From Thermoanaerobaculia bacterium (lineage in GTDB: Bacteria; Acidobacteriota; Thermoanaerobaculia; Multivoradales; JAGPDF01): a stretch of DNA of 49,476 nucleotides. The notes below the pieces were generated by a model. It made no database searches. It was not told the origin of the DNA and saw only the letters and a program-made list of their open reading frames with translations. This document shows positions 1 to 8,475 of the stretch, in pieces (within the stretch, counting starts at the first letter, position 1; every line of letters begins with the position of its first letter). Location of the stretch: positions 1 to 49,476 of the forward strand of contig JAGPDF010000031.1 in assembly GCA_018057705.1 (NCBI GenBank), written 5' to 3'. The translations under genes were made by a program, and so were the position numbers.

Positions 1-233
1 TCCACCACATGACGCACGAACTTCATCGAGTGCGCCCGCTCCTCGTCCGCCTGCCGATAGAAAAACGCCGCCAACCGCGGCAGATTCTCCGCATCGAAAT
101 GCGCCGCGATCGCGATGTACTGCATCGAAGCATGCATCTCGTTGCCCACCTGGGCGTTCAGCGCCTTCAACAACTGGTCACTGCCCAACCGCTTCGGGGC
201 GAGATCGAGCTTCTTGGGTGCCTTCTTGGCCAT
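1..233 (-). CDS. Ferritin (non-haem iron storage protein), C-terminus cut off by window edge
   Basis: Only the first 77 codons are in the window. The start ATG (complement of 231-233) has an excellent Shine-Dalgarno, AGGAGG, about 5 bases upstream. After a Lys-rich N-terminal tail the protein shows a ferritin helix A with NEMHASMQY and a helix B with ADEERAH. These supply the family's ferroxidase ligands (the Glu of NEM, and the E and H of EERAH). Ferritins oxidise Fe(II) at this di-iron centre and store it as a mineral in a 24-mer shell. The gene is transcribed away from the kinase cluster and shares only the intergenic region 234-640 with it. The basic tail (MAKKAPKK) is slightly unusual and could bind nucleic acid, which is a guess. 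A Dps-type protein is less likely from the spacing of these motifs. Confidence 0.85.
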   Translation of the reverse strand, partial: MAKKAPKKLDLAPKRLGSDQLLKALNAQVGNEMHASMQYIAIAAHFDAENLPRLAAFFYRQADEERAHSMKFVRHVV

Positions 234-640
234 AGGTGCCTCCTTTGCAGGGGCTATTGTATCGGGAGGGGGGAAAGGGACAGTCTGCGGGGTTGGGAAT
301 CGGGCTGGAGTACCCGGGCGGAGCGGCTCTGAACGGAGGGCATCCGGCAGTACCCTCGATAGTCGAAGTAAAGAGTTGCGCCACTGCATTTGGCATCTGA
401 TGCCAAGTTGGTTGTCGCCCTGCGCACCAGCGTGGCATCTATCCGCTGCCGCTTTGTTCGACTTCTGGGGCCAGTTCATCTCGAGAACCGCCTCCAGTCA
501 GCGGGGGCTGAGAATTGGCACATCGGCAACTCCACTTCACCCAAGGCCCTGAAGCTGGAACACCCCTTGCTCTCTCCGGAATCGATGCTCTCTCGGTTCT
601 GGGTCGGGAATGGAAGCGGGGGACAGGTCTGTCCAGCTCG
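234..640. other. Divergent intergenic region
   Basis: About 400 bases between the divergently transcribed ferritin and kinase genes. No convincing coding sequence was found: the overlapping frames are short, mutually incompatible and lack start signals. It should hold the promoters of both genes, but I cannot pick -35/-10 elements with confidence. The one distinct signal is the palindrome at 390-406. Confidence 0.5.
390..406. promoter_or_regulatory. Perfect 17-nt palindrome, candidate operator
   Basis: TTGGCATCTGATGCCAA is an uninterrupted inverted repeat with 8-bp arms around one central base, in the only long intergenic space between the ferritin and kinase genes. This geometry fits a dimeric helix-turn-helix repressor site. 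No T-run follows it, so it does not look like a terminator. Which protein binds it, if any, is unknown. Confidence 0.4.
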
Positions 641-2272
641 TTGAGATCCTTCGCCACTCTTGCCTGTTTCGTTGTTCAGAGTCTGCTCTGGGCTGGCGCA
701 GCCCTGGCTCAGTCGATTTTCGTTGTCCAGACCTCGCCTCCAGTTGAAGGGATGGCGATCTTCATCGACGGATCGTTCGCCGGCCGGACGGATGAAGACG
801 GCCAGTTGGCGGTGTCTGGGGTCGGCATCGGCACCCACCGCGTCCGCGCCGAGGACGCGAGCGGCAGCGTCGGCGAGGGGGACTTCGACTTCGCGGATGA
901 CGTGAACCTGGTGCTGGTGCCGGTCCAGGGCGTCGGCCGCCTTGGCTCGACTCCGAAAGAGGTTCCCCGAGCGCGAAGGGAGATCGACTTCAAGATCGAC
1001 ACCAATGTGCCCCAGGCGCGCGTCCTGGTGGACGGCAGGCACGTGGGAACGACCAGTGCCCAGGACGGGAATCTCGTCCTGAGGCTGGTCGACGGCGCGA
1101 GCCTTGACATTTCGATTCAGCGCGACGGCTTCGTGGCGGAGACCCGGCGCGTGCAGGTGGCCGAGGTGCCCAACTTCGCGCAGTTTCGTCTTCGGACGAG
1201 CGGACCGGCAACACCGGCTTCCGGCCAGGAGCTCTCGAAGAAGGGGAGGAACCAGCTCCCGGCGATCTTCATAGCGCTGGTCGCGGTAGCTGTCCTCGCA
1301 GCCGCTGGCGCCCTCATCTACACGATGTGGACGAAGAGAACCGAAGTGGAGTCCGACCCGGCTTCGGAGGCGACCTCGTCGGGCACACCAGTCTCCTTCG
1401 ATCGCTATCGCGTGCAGGGAGTACTCGGACAGGGGGGCGTCGCGACGATCTATCGCGCGATCGACGCGACGGATGGGAGCGCCGTCGCGCTCAAGGTCCT
1501 CGATCCAAAGTGGATGGCAGATCCAGAGATGGTGCAGAAGTTCCTCGCAGAGGCTTCGGCCCTCGAAGCCCTCCACAGGCTCGATCAGAGCGCCCCGATC
1601 GTGCGAATGCATCGGAGTGGGCGGGAAGGCGACCGCATCAACGGCTGCCCCTTCATTGCCCTCGAACTCCTGGAGGGCGAGACAATCGAGCAGCGCCTGC
1701 GCCGCGCAGGGCCGTTCTCGGAGCTCGAGTCGGCCGGCATAGGAGCCCAGGTGGCGCGGGCTCTGTCTCTCGTCCACCGGGCTGGCATCGTGCACCGTGA
1801 CTTGACGCCCGACAATATCTTTCTCGTTCCCGGGGAGGTCCGGATCGGCAGTCGGGTGGTGCGAGGCGCACCCCGGGTGGTGGTCATCGACTTCGGCGTC
1901 GCGCGACAGGAGTTTCTCTCGCGGGTCACCATGGACGGCTCGATCGCCGGCAAGCCGCCGTATATGTCGCCAGAGCAGTGCAGTGGCGCCCGGATCGACT
2001 TTCGGAGCGATCTCTACGCGCTCGGGATCCTCTTGTACGCGATGGCCACCGGTCGCCCGCCGTTCGACGGCAAGAACCCATTCGAGGTGATGCGGGCGCA
2101 CCAGCACAGCCCGGTCCCAGCCTTGTCTGGGAACTACTCCGTCGAGCTCCGAAACCTCGTTGCCCACCTGCTCGAGAAAGACCCAACGGAGCGGCCAGGA
2201 GCAGCGGATCTGGTGGCCGCCCGGCTCGAGAGCCGGTTCGAAGAACTCTGGCGCGTCCCCGTGCCTTCATGA
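641..2272 (+). CDS. Single-span Ser/Thr protein kinase with periplasmic PEGA-like domains
   Basis: Predicted trans-envelope kinase of about 543 residues. From the TTG at 641 it begins with a typical signal peptide (charged start, hydrophobic core, ALA|Q cleavage site). A further in-frame TTG at 515 would add 42 residues lacking such features. Two PEGA-like beta domains (about 25-100 and 115-185) lie outside, then a membrane span (206-229), then a cytoplasmic Hanks-type kinase domain (about 257-535). Kinase motifs present are the GQGGVA loop, the catalytic Lys in VALKVL (about 285), HRDLTPDN (385-392) and DFG (417-419). In the catalytic loop the usual Lys after HRDL is Thr; type VI secretion PpkA-like kinases often have Ser there. 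It is followed after 30 bases by an FHA protein and then a PP2C phosphatase, a writer/reader/eraser set. Kinase assignment is firm; substrate and start codon are not. Confidence 0.85.
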   Translation: MRSFATLACFVVQSLLWAGAALAQSIFVVQTSPPVEGMAIFIDGSFAGRTDEDGQLAVSGVGIGTHRVRAEDASGSVGEGDFDFADDVNLVLVPVQGVGRLGSTPKEVPRARREIDFKIDTNVPQARVLVDGRHVGTTSAQDGNLVLRLVDGASLDISIQRDGFVAETRRVQVAEVPNFAQFRLRTSGPATPASGQELSKKGRNQLPAIFIALVAVAVLAAAGALIYTMWTKRTEVESDPASEATSSGTPVSFDRYRVQGVLGQGGVATIYRAIDATDGSAVALKVLDPKWMADPEMVQKFLAEASALEALHRLDQSAPIVRMHRSGREGDRINGCPFIALELLEGETIEQRLRRAGPFSELESAGIGAQVARALSLVHRAGIVHRDLTPDNIFLVPGEVRIGSRVVRGAPRVVVIDFGVARQEFLSRVTMDGSIAGKPPYMSPEQCSGARIDFRSDLYALGILLYAMATGRPPFDGKNPFEVMRAHQHSPVPALSGNYSVELRNLVAHLLEKDPTERPGAADLVAARLESRFEELWRVPVPS

Positions 2273-2302
2273 AGCCCAAGCGTGCCTTCCAGGGAGGATG
2301 AA

Positions 2303-3346
2303 ATGAAACGCCCAATCGTAGCCGTCTTCGCCGCAGTCCTTCTCGCCGCTTGCCTCGCTTCTGAGGGCCTGGCCCAGCTCCGGCCCAAGATTCGCGAGAT
2401 CCGCGAAGCCTCTCGCGCCTATGTCAACGAGGTCGTCGAACTCGATGGCTACGTTACCCAGCTGAGCGAGAACGAAGCGACGTCGACCCGGTTCTTCCTG
2501 CTCAAGGACGACTGGGGCGGCATCATCCGGGTGCGCACCAGTCGAGAGTATCCAGTCGTCGGTCAGCGCTACAAAGTCACTGGGGCAATTGGCGAAGATA
2601 CCCGGCTCAGGGACATCTTCCTCGCCGAAGAGAGCCGAATTTCGCTCGACGAGAGCTCCGCACTCGGTGGGCTGGCCCCTCACGGTGCAGCAGGTAGTGC
2701 TGACTCCGCCATCAGCACCAGTCCGAGCGCGGTCATCCCCGGAGAATCGGCTGTCGTGGACGAGGAGCCCGCACCGGCTCCCTGGTACGAAAGCACCCCG
2801 ATGCTGATTGCCATCGTCGTTCTCGGACTTCTCCTTGCGGGGCTGCTCTTCGCACTCGCCCTCACGCTGGGCCGCAAGAAGCAGGCTCGACCGCGTACGG
2901 GCGACTTCAACCTTGCCGCCGCCGTTCATTCCGAAGCGCTCCCGGTGCCACAGCAGGTCATCGAAGGGCGCACGATCAAGATGCATGCCCCGCCGCCGGG
3001 AACCCTCAAGCTGCTTCCCGGCTGGCTGGAGGTCACCTCGGGCGACGAGGCGGTGCGAGAAATCCGTTTCTATCGCTTGAAGGGCGACGTCCGGCCGGAG
3101 ATGACGTTTGGTCGCGCTACCGGCCGACCCTACGCTCATATTCAGCTGAAGCCGATGACCGTCTCGTCTAGGCAGGCCTCGATCTCATTCGACGGCGGAG
3201 CGCCGCAACTCATGAACCTCGCCTCTTCGGACAGCAACGCTACGCGCCTCAACGGACGCGAGCTGGGATTGAACGAAAGCGCGCCGCTAACCGAGGGCGA
3301 TCGAATCGAAATGGGCGAAGTCAAGTTCCTGTATCACGCGAACTAG
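2303..3346 (+). CDS. Membrane FHA-domain protein with periplasmic OB-like domain
   Basis: 347 residues. The ATG at 2303 is chosen over an upstream GTG (2282) because AGGGAGGA ends 4 bases before it and the protein then starts directly with a signal sequence. A lipobox-like LAAC (Cys17) competes with a signal peptidase I site near LAQ (23-25), so it may be a lipoprotein. Residues 25-115 look like an OB/BOF-type fold (VNEVVELDGYVTQ, GIIRVRTS, GQRYKVTGAI). After a low-complexity linker comes a membrane span (167-190), then an intracellular C-terminal FHA domain (265-347) with GR, SSRQAS (family usually SxRH), a conserved Asn (RLNGREL) and GDRIEMG. FHA domains bind phosphothreonine, so this is the likely reader of the adjacent kinase. 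The OB-fold call is from pattern only. Confidence 0.75.
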   Translation: MKRPIVAVFAAVLLAACLASEGLAQLRPKIREIREASRAYVNEVVELDGYVTQLSENEATSTRFFLLKDDWGGIIRVRTSREYPVVGQRYKVTGAIGEDTRLRDIFLAEESRISLDESSALGGLAPHGAAGSADSAISTSPSAVIPGESAVVDEEPAPAPWYESTPMLIAIVVLGLLLAGLLFALALTLGRKKQARPRTGDFNLAAAVHSEALPVPQQVIEGRTIKMHAPPPGTLKLLPGWLEVTSGDEAVREIRFYRLKGDVRPEMTFGRATGRPYAHIQLKPMTVSSRQASISFDGGAPQLMNLASSDSNATRLNGRELGLNESAPLTEGDRIEMGEVKFLYHAN

Positions 3347-3357
3347 GGCCCGCCTTC

Positions 3358-4908
3358 GTGCGAACACGTATTGCCGCCTTCTCGGCGCAGGGAAGGCGTA
3401 CTCGGAACGAGGACGCGGTCTTCGTGAGTCCGCTCCCGCGAAGAGGGTCGGCGCTTGCGGTGGCCGACGGCATGGGGGGGCACCGCGCCGGTGATGTCGC
3501 CAGCCGGGAGGCGACGGAGGCGTTCTCGCGCGCCGTGAAGTCGAGCCCCAAAGGGGAGACTCCCGAGGCTCGGCTCCGGCGGTCGTTTCGCGCCGCGGCA
3601 GTCGGGGTGGCCGCCGCCGCGGCGCGCGACAGCGGTAGTGGTGACATGGGAACTACGCTCGTCGCTGCGCTCTTCGATGGCGGCGAGGTCTGGGTGGCGC
3701 ATGCCGGCGACTCGCAGGCGGTGCTCGTCTGTGGCGACGAGGTGCATGTTCTGACACGCCCTCACACCCACGTCGAAGAGCAGCTCGCGCGGGGGGAGAT
3801 TTCCGAGACCCAGGCGCTGGCGAGCCCGTTTCGGCATGCAGTGGTCCGGGCTCTCGGCAAGGAACCCGTCGAGCCCGATATCGAGCGCGTCGACGAGAGC
3901 CTATGGGGTATGCCCCCAGGGGCGGTGTTGCTACTCGCGTCGGACGGCGTGATGAACCATGTTGGGCAGCCGGAGGTCATCGAGCTCTTGATGGGTGGCG
4001 CCGACCTCGACGCCGGCGTGAGGGCGATGGTCCTCCGCGCGATCGAGAACGGCAGTGACGACAATGCAACAGCCGCTGCCCTCGAGTTCGGGCGATTCCC
4101 GCGTCGCCGAGGCGCTCTCGCTGTGAGAGCGGCTGCGGTCCTCGGAGCTGTCGTTCTGGCGGTGGCCTTGGCGGCGGCCATTTTTGTCCTGCGGCGGGTC
4201 CCGGCCGGGCTATCGGCAGCGCCCTTGGGCGGAGATCGGACATCGCTTCAGGCTCAGGCAACTTCTGCGCCGGAAGCGACTACTGCGATTGGGACCGACC
4301 GACCCTCCGGTATGGGGCAGCTAGCGCTGGAACGCGAACAGTCGGAGCGCGAATTCAACGAGAAGCGAAAGAAGATCGATGCCGAGACCGCGGAGGAGGC
4401 GAGGCGCAACCAGGAGCGCTTCGCTCGAGAAGCGGCGGCGGCGAAGGCGGCTGAGGATCGAAAGGCGGAGGCGGCGAGGATCGCTGCGCTTCCGAAGCGA
4501 AAGATCCCCAGCCTGGCCGTGGCGCCGCGCGTAACGGCTATGGAGAGCCCCGGGAACGCGGCTGGGGCCAGCGTCGAGCCAGGCGCGGCAGCAATGCGAG
4601 TCCACGCGACGCGAAAGACGAAGGGCACGCTCAAGATCCTCCCGCCGAGGAGCCCCGGCGATCCGCTCGGTGGCACAGTCAGAATCAAGTTCAACGTGAG
4701 CGCCAGCGGCGAAGTCCAGGACGCGAGGATAGTGCAGTCCCCGAGCCTGAAGCCCGAGTTGCGGAAGCGCTTGGAAGGCACTGCAAAGGATCTCGCGTTC
4801 ATTCCGGCTAGCGACGTTGGCCTGGGCGACTCCGCGCACATCAAGCCGGTCCCTGTCGACGATGAGGTCACCCTCGACCTCGCCTGGGAATACTGGTCTC
4901 GCAATTGA
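3358..4908 (+). CDS. Membrane-anchored PP2C phosphatase with periplasmic coiled coil and TonB-C-like tail
   Basis: 516 residues from GTG 3358, 11 bases after the FHA gene. Residues 1-245 form a PP2C (PPM) phosphatase with the metal-binding motifs RNEDA, ADGMGGH (36-42), DMGTT, AGDS (116-119), SDG (195-197) and DDN (234-236). This family removes phosphate from Ser/Thr using two Mn/Mg ions. A membrane span (257-278) follows, then a charged coiled coil (about 322-370), then a C-terminal domain (about 410-516) resembling TonB-C: VRIKFNVSASGEV, QSPSLKPELRKRL. Topology would put the phosphatase inside and the TonB-C-like part in the periplasm, mirroring the kinase and FHA neighbours. The TonB-C likeness is moderate. 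The stop codon overlaps the next start (TTGA), so the downstream SUMF1 gene is translationally coupled. Confidence 0.85.
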   Translation: MRTRIAAFSAQGRRTRNEDAVFVSPLPRRGSALAVADGMGGHRAGDVASREATEAFSRAVKSSPKGETPEARLRRSFRAAAVGVAAAAARDSGSGDMGTTLVAALFDGGEVWVAHAGDSQAVLVCGDEVHVLTRPHTHVEEQLARGEISETQALASPFRHAVVRALGKEPVEPDIERVDESLWGMPPGAVLLLASDGVMNHVGQPEVIELLMGGADLDAGVRAMVLRAIENGSDDNATAAALEFGRFPRRRGALAVRAAAVLGAVVLAVALAAAIFVLRRVPAGLSAAPLGGDRTSLQAQATSAPEATTAIGTDRPSGMGQLALEREQSEREFNEKRKKIDAETAEEARRNQERFAREAAAAKAAEDRKAEAARIAALPKRKIPSLAVAPRVTAMESPGNAAGASVEPGAAAMRVHATRKTKGTLKILPPRSPGDPLGGTVRIKFNVSASGEVQDARIVQSPSLKPELRKRLEGTAKDLAFIPASDVGLGDSAHIKPVPVDDEVTLDLAWEYWSRN

Positions 4909-6584
4909 TCAGTCGGATACTCGTCGCCCTCGTCGGCATCGTCTTCGCGTTGGTCTCTCAAGGCCAGCCTCTCAACGCCCAAACGGTGGTCGCGGTCGCC
5001 GGTTCCACGGTCACGCTGTCCATGGGCTCCAAGCAGGGTGTCGTCATCGGGCAGACCGGCAAGCTCTGCGCCGCTGAAGAGGTCTCGGGCAAACAGTACG
5101 AGGTCTGCGCTGCGCGGTTCGAGGTTACCGCTGTCCGCGATGCGACCGCGACGGCGCAGATATCCGGCGGGAACGCGGCGATGGTCGGGAGCGGCCATCG
5201 GGCCGTCTTCAACGTACCGCTTGCCCCCCCACCTGTTCAGCCGGCCAAACCTCCTTCACAGAAGACGCAGGCAGCTGCGAGTGCCGCGGCCCCGGCACCG
5301 GGACCCATGAGTCCGCTCGCCTTGCTGGAAGCCGCCGACAGAGCTTTCGACGCCGGCCGTTTCCGCGACGCGATCGGGTTCTACGATCGCTTGCTCGTCG
5401 TTCGCCCGACCGACCGCTACGCGGCCCAGCGCCGTTCCGAAGCCCAGGCCGAGATCGAGCGCGAGTCGGCCGCCGCGCGTGATCGCGAAGAGGAGGCCAG
5501 GCGGGCGGCTGAAAGGGAGCTCACGCGACAGCGGGACGCTGAGGAACTTGCCTACCTGACTGGGGCGCTGAAGCGCGCCAAGGCATCCGGGAGCCTCGAG
5601 AGCATCCGTGACTATGCGCGGCAGATTCTAGCTTTGGATCCCCTCAATCCGGATGCCGACGGAGTTCGCTCCGGTGATCGCCAGGCTGCAGCGGTTTCAG
5701 CCAAGTCGAGTGCCGAGGCCGGTGACGTCGCGGCTTTCGATCGCGCGAGGAACGTCTACGAGAAGGAGTGGCCCGGAGACCCGCAATTCAACAAGCTCCT
5801 GGCAGAGTTGGAGAGAGGTTTCTCGGAGACACTTGGGGGACGGACAGTCTTGCCCTGGGTACATGTGCCGGCTGGGGCGTACATCATGGGTTGCGCCAGC
5901 GTGAAGAGTGCTTGTCATGGTTGCGTCGGTACGGAGAGTGAATGCCGGCCCGACGAGCAGCCCGCCCACCCGGTTACGATCTCCAACGGCTTCTACCTGT
6001 CAGCGACCGAGACAACGGTGGGTCAGTACAGAACTTTCAGCGTGGCAAAGCGAAAGCCGATGCCGCCCAAGCCCAAGTTTGGCCAGACCGACGATCACCC
6101 GGTGGTGAACATCAGCTGGTTCGAGGCCCGTGAGTATTGCGCCTGGCTCGGCGGGCGCCTTCCGACGGAGGCGGAGTGGGAGTACGCCGCGCGAGGCGGA
6201 TTGAAGACGGGGCGCTATGCATGGGGGGATTCGATTCGACGGAAAGACGCCAACTATGGGGCCGACGTTTGTTGTTCCGGGGTTGCGGCTGAGGAAGATC
6301 GCTGGACCAATACATCCCCGGTCGGGAGCTTTGGCGCGAACGGATTCGGGCTCCACGACATGGCCGGAAACGTCGGCGAATGGGTCGCCGATTGGTACGG
6401 GGACTACAGTCGGGTAGCGGAAGCGGACCCGAAGGGCCCCGCTGCGGGTACGGTGCGAGTCCTGCGAGGTGGCTCCTGGACCGATACGCCTGTGGGCCTG
6501 CGGCTCACTCAGCGAAACTGGAATGAACCAGGCAGTCGATATCTCAACAACGGCTTTCGCTGCGCTCGGGGAGAGGCCCCGTGA
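4905..6584 (+). CDS. Exported protein: array module + TPR/coiled coil + SUMF1 (FGE-like) domain, copy 1
   Basis: 559 residues from TTG 4905, which overlaps the phosphatase stop. A signal peptide ends near NAQ (about 26). The shared array module follows (about 26-105: VAVAGSTVTLSMGSKQGV, KLCAAEEVSGK, AARFEVTAV). Next come a Pro/Ala linker, TPR-like helices with a charged coiled coil, and a SUMF1/formylglycine-generating-enzyme-type domain (about 318-556). Signatures are HVPAGAYIMG, ETTVGQY, HPVVNISWFEAREYCAWL, RLPTEAEWEYAARGG, GLHDMAGNVGEWV, VLRGGSW and GFRCA. The pair of catalytic cysteines of true formylglycine-generating enzymes is not visible between GGSW and GFRCA. An adhesive, lectin-like or other non-FGE role is therefore more likely than sulfatase maturation. 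An extra Cys-rich insertion lies just after the domain start. Function in this context is unknown. Confidence 0.75.
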   Translation: MISRILVALVGIVFALVSQGQPLNAQTVVAVAGSTVTLSMGSKQGVVIGQTGKLCAAEEVSGKQYEVCAARFEVTAVRDATATAQISGGNAAMVGSGHRAVFNVPLAPPPVQPAKPPSQKTQAAASAAAPAPGPMSPLALLEAADRAFDAGRFRDAIGFYDRLLVVRPTDRYAAQRRSEAQAEIERESAAARDREEEARRAAERELTRQRDAEELAYLTGALKRAKASGSLESIRDYARQILALDPLNPDADGVRSGDRQAAAVSAKSSAEAGDVAAFDRARNVYEKEWPGDPQFNKLLAELERGFSETLGGRTVLPWVHVPAGAYIMGCASVKSACHGCVGTESECRPDEQPAHPVTISNGFYLSATETTVGQYRTFSVAKRKPMPPKPKFGQTDDHPVVNISWFEAREYCAWLGGRLPTEAEWEYAARGGLKTGRYAWGDSIRRKDANYGADVCCSGVAAEEDRWTNTSPVGSFGANGFGLHDMAGNVGEWVADWYGDYSRVAEADPKGPAAGTVRVLRGGSWTDTPVGLRLTQRNWNEPGSRYLNNGFRCARGEAP

Positions 6585-8047
6585 TGACTCTTGGCGCGAG
6601 GCAAGGTTGGATGGCGATCGGCATCGTCCTGGCGTTCGCGCCTTGTCCTGCAGGCGCTCAGACGGTGACGTCGATCGCCGGCTCGACGGTGACGATCTCC
6701 GCTGGCACGAAGCAGGGGGTCGCGAAGGGGATGACCGGCAAGTTGTGCGTGGACGAGATGGTCTCTGGCCAGAAGATGCCGGTGTGCGCGGCGACATTCG
6801 AGGTGGTCTCGGTAGCCGAGGGGAGCGCCACGGCGCGGATCACCGGGGGAGAAACTGCGGCGGTGACGGTTGGCCATCGAGTGACCTTAGAGCAGCCCCT
6901 AGATCCGGCAGCCGCGACCGCGGCGCCGGCCGCGAGGTTTGCCGCCGCGCCGGTGCCTTCGAAAGCCGCAACTGCGGAGGAGCTTCTCGCTGCGGGCAAT
7001 CGCCTCTACGACGGGAAGGACTGGTCTGGCGCCGCGACGAGGTTTCGCGAGCTCGAGCGTCGCTTTCCGCAACATGCGGAGGCCGGCTACGCTGCGAAGC
7101 TCGCAGCGACCTGCGAGGAACGCGCCGCGGTAGTGCGCGCGGAAACGGAACAGGCAGCGCGCTCCGCGATCGCCAGCGCGGGCGCGGCGGAGATCGTCGC
7201 CAAAGCGCGCCGTCTCCTCGACGCCGGCCTCTGGGCGGAGGCGAAGTCCGAAGCTGAACGGGCCCTCGCCCTCGATCCTGCGAGCCGCGAGGCGACGGTA
7301 CTGCGAGCCGAGGCGGAAAGTCACCTCGGCCCGCCGAAAGAGATTCAGGATAGGAGGACTGGCATTCGCTGGAAGCTGATTCCAGCGGGAGCGTTCACGA
7401 TTGGCTGTACAGCGGGAGACCCGGACTGCTACCCGGACGAGATCCCTGCGCACGCAGTGACAATCTCTCGGCCCTATTACCTGGCGGCAAGTGAAACGAC
7501 GGTTGGCCAGTACCGCCGTTTCGCGAACTCGGTGAGTGGGGTCACACCCACCCCGCCTGGGTTTTCTCAAGGCGAGGATCACCCTGTGGTGAAAGTGACG
7601 TGGGGCGACGCCGAGGCATTCTGCGGCTGGGCAGGGGGCCGCCTACCGACGGAGGCGGAGTGGGAATACGCGGCGCGCGCCGGCCGTTCGGACGGACGCT
7701 ACCCGTGGGGGAATCAGATATCGCACGAGAGTGCCAACTACGCTGGCACCGAAGGGCGAGACTCCTGGGCATACACCTCACCGGTGCAAGGCTTCGCTCC
7801 GAACGGCTACGGGCTCCACGATATGGCGGGGAATGCCTGGGAGTGGGTGCAGGACGGGTACGGCAGCTACTGGAGCGGCGCAGCAACGGATCCGACAGGG
7901 CCTTCTTCCTCCTCCAAGCGTGTCTTGCGGGGCGGCTCCTGGAGCCATCAATCGAGGTGGTTGCGCGTCTCGAACCGCCACAGCTACTTGTCGGGCGATC
8001 GAAACGACAACATCGGGTTTCGATGTGCGAAGACTGAAATTCCTTGA
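6584..8047 (+). CDS. Exported protein: array module + TPR-like repeats + SUMF1 domain, copy 2
   Basis: 487 residues. The ATG at 6584 shares its first base with the preceding stop (TGATG) and follows GGGAGAGG; a GTG at 6581 is possible. The order is a signal peptide ending PAGAQ, the array module (VTSIAGSTVTISAG, KQGVAKGMTGKL, VSGQKMPVCAATFEV, ARITGG), an Ala/Pro linker, a TPR-like helical block (AEELLAAGNRLYDGKDW) shared with the genes at 8476 and 10380, and a SUMF1 domain from about residue 260 (LIPAGAFTIGC, ETTVGQYRRF, RLPTEAEWEYAARAG, GLHDMAGNAWEWV, VLRGGSW, GFRCA). As in copy 1, the FGE catalytic cysteines are missing. The near-identical modules in neighbours point to recent tandem duplication. 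It is probably co-transcribed with 641-6584. Confidence 0.75.
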   Translation: MTLGARQGWMAIGIVLAFAPCPAGAQTVTSIAGSTVTISAGTKQGVAKGMTGKLCVDEMVSGQKMPVCAATFEVVSVAEGSATARITGGETAAVTVGHRVTLEQPLDPAAATAAPAARFAAAPVPSKAATAEELLAAGNRLYDGKDWSGAATRFRELERRFPQHAEAGYAAKLAATCEERAAVVRAETEQAARSAIASAGAAEIVAKARRLLDAGLWAEAKSEAERALALDPASREATVLRAEAESHLGPPKEIQDRRTGIRWKLIPAGAFTIGCTAGDPDCYPDEIPAHAVTISRPYYLAASETTVGQYRRFANSVSGVTPTPPGFSQGEDHPVVKVTWGDAEAFCGWAGGRLPTEAEWEYAARAGRSDGRYPWGNQISHESANYAGTEGRDSWAYTSPVQGFAPNGYGLHDMAGNAWEWVQDGYGSYWSGAATDPTGPSSSSKRVLRGGSWSHQSRWLRVSNRHSYLSGDRNDNIGFRCAKTEIP

Positions 8048-8081
8048 ACCTATGGACTCTTGAACGACTTGGAGGAATTGA

Positions 8082-8440
8082 ATGAAGCGTAAGGCTGTGG
8101 AGGCGAAACACATTTGGATTGGACTCGGGTTCTCTGGATAGTGATTGGGCTAGCCTGGTTGCTGATCCCACGGGCGGGCGCGGCGCAAAGCGTGACTTCG
8201 ATCTCGGGTTCGACGGTGACGATCTCCGCCGGCGCGAAGGCGGGTGTCGCGAAGGGGATGAGCGGCAATTCGTGCGTAGACGAGACGGTCTCCGGCCAGA
8301 TGATGCCGGTCTGTGCGGCGACGTTTGAAGTGGTCTCTGTGGCGGAGGGGAGCTCCACGGCGCGACTCGACCTGCAGATCGAGGTCAGAACCGCGAAGTC
8401 CTGCTGTGCTCCGGTGATAGAGAAGGTAACTGTCCAGTGA
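8082..8440 (+). pseudogene. Array paralogue shortened by internal deletion, with frameshifted signal peptide
   Basis: The only well-placed start is ATG 8082 behind GGAGGA, but that frame stops at 8141 after 19 codons. The homologous frame opens at TTG 8114 and encodes a hydrophobic signal segment and the array module (VTSISGSTVTISAGAKAGV...VVSVAEGSSTAR). At about 8365 the module jumps to a tail ending RTAKSCCAPVIEKVTVQ. That tail matches the end of the next gene (RTAKFMGSPVIESVAIE), so the linker, TPR block and most of the C-terminal domain are missing. The simplest history is a gene like 8476-9639 that suffered an internal deletion and a frameshift in the signal peptide. If the TTG at 8114 is used, a 108-residue mini-protein could still be made and exported, so loss of function is not certain. 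Confidence 0.65.
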
Positions 8441-8475
8441 TCAGGCGGCGATCCCCCAGAGGAAGGAGAAGTAGA

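Noticed and set aside
476-2167. Minus-strand open frame opposite the PEGA kinase
   Set aside because: No recognisable domain, and the kinase motifs on the plus strand explain the coding bias.
641-4908. Type VI secretion regulatory module
   Set aside because: The kinase, FHA and PP2C trio resembles that of T6SS, but no sheath, baseplate, TssM or ClpV gene is present in the window.
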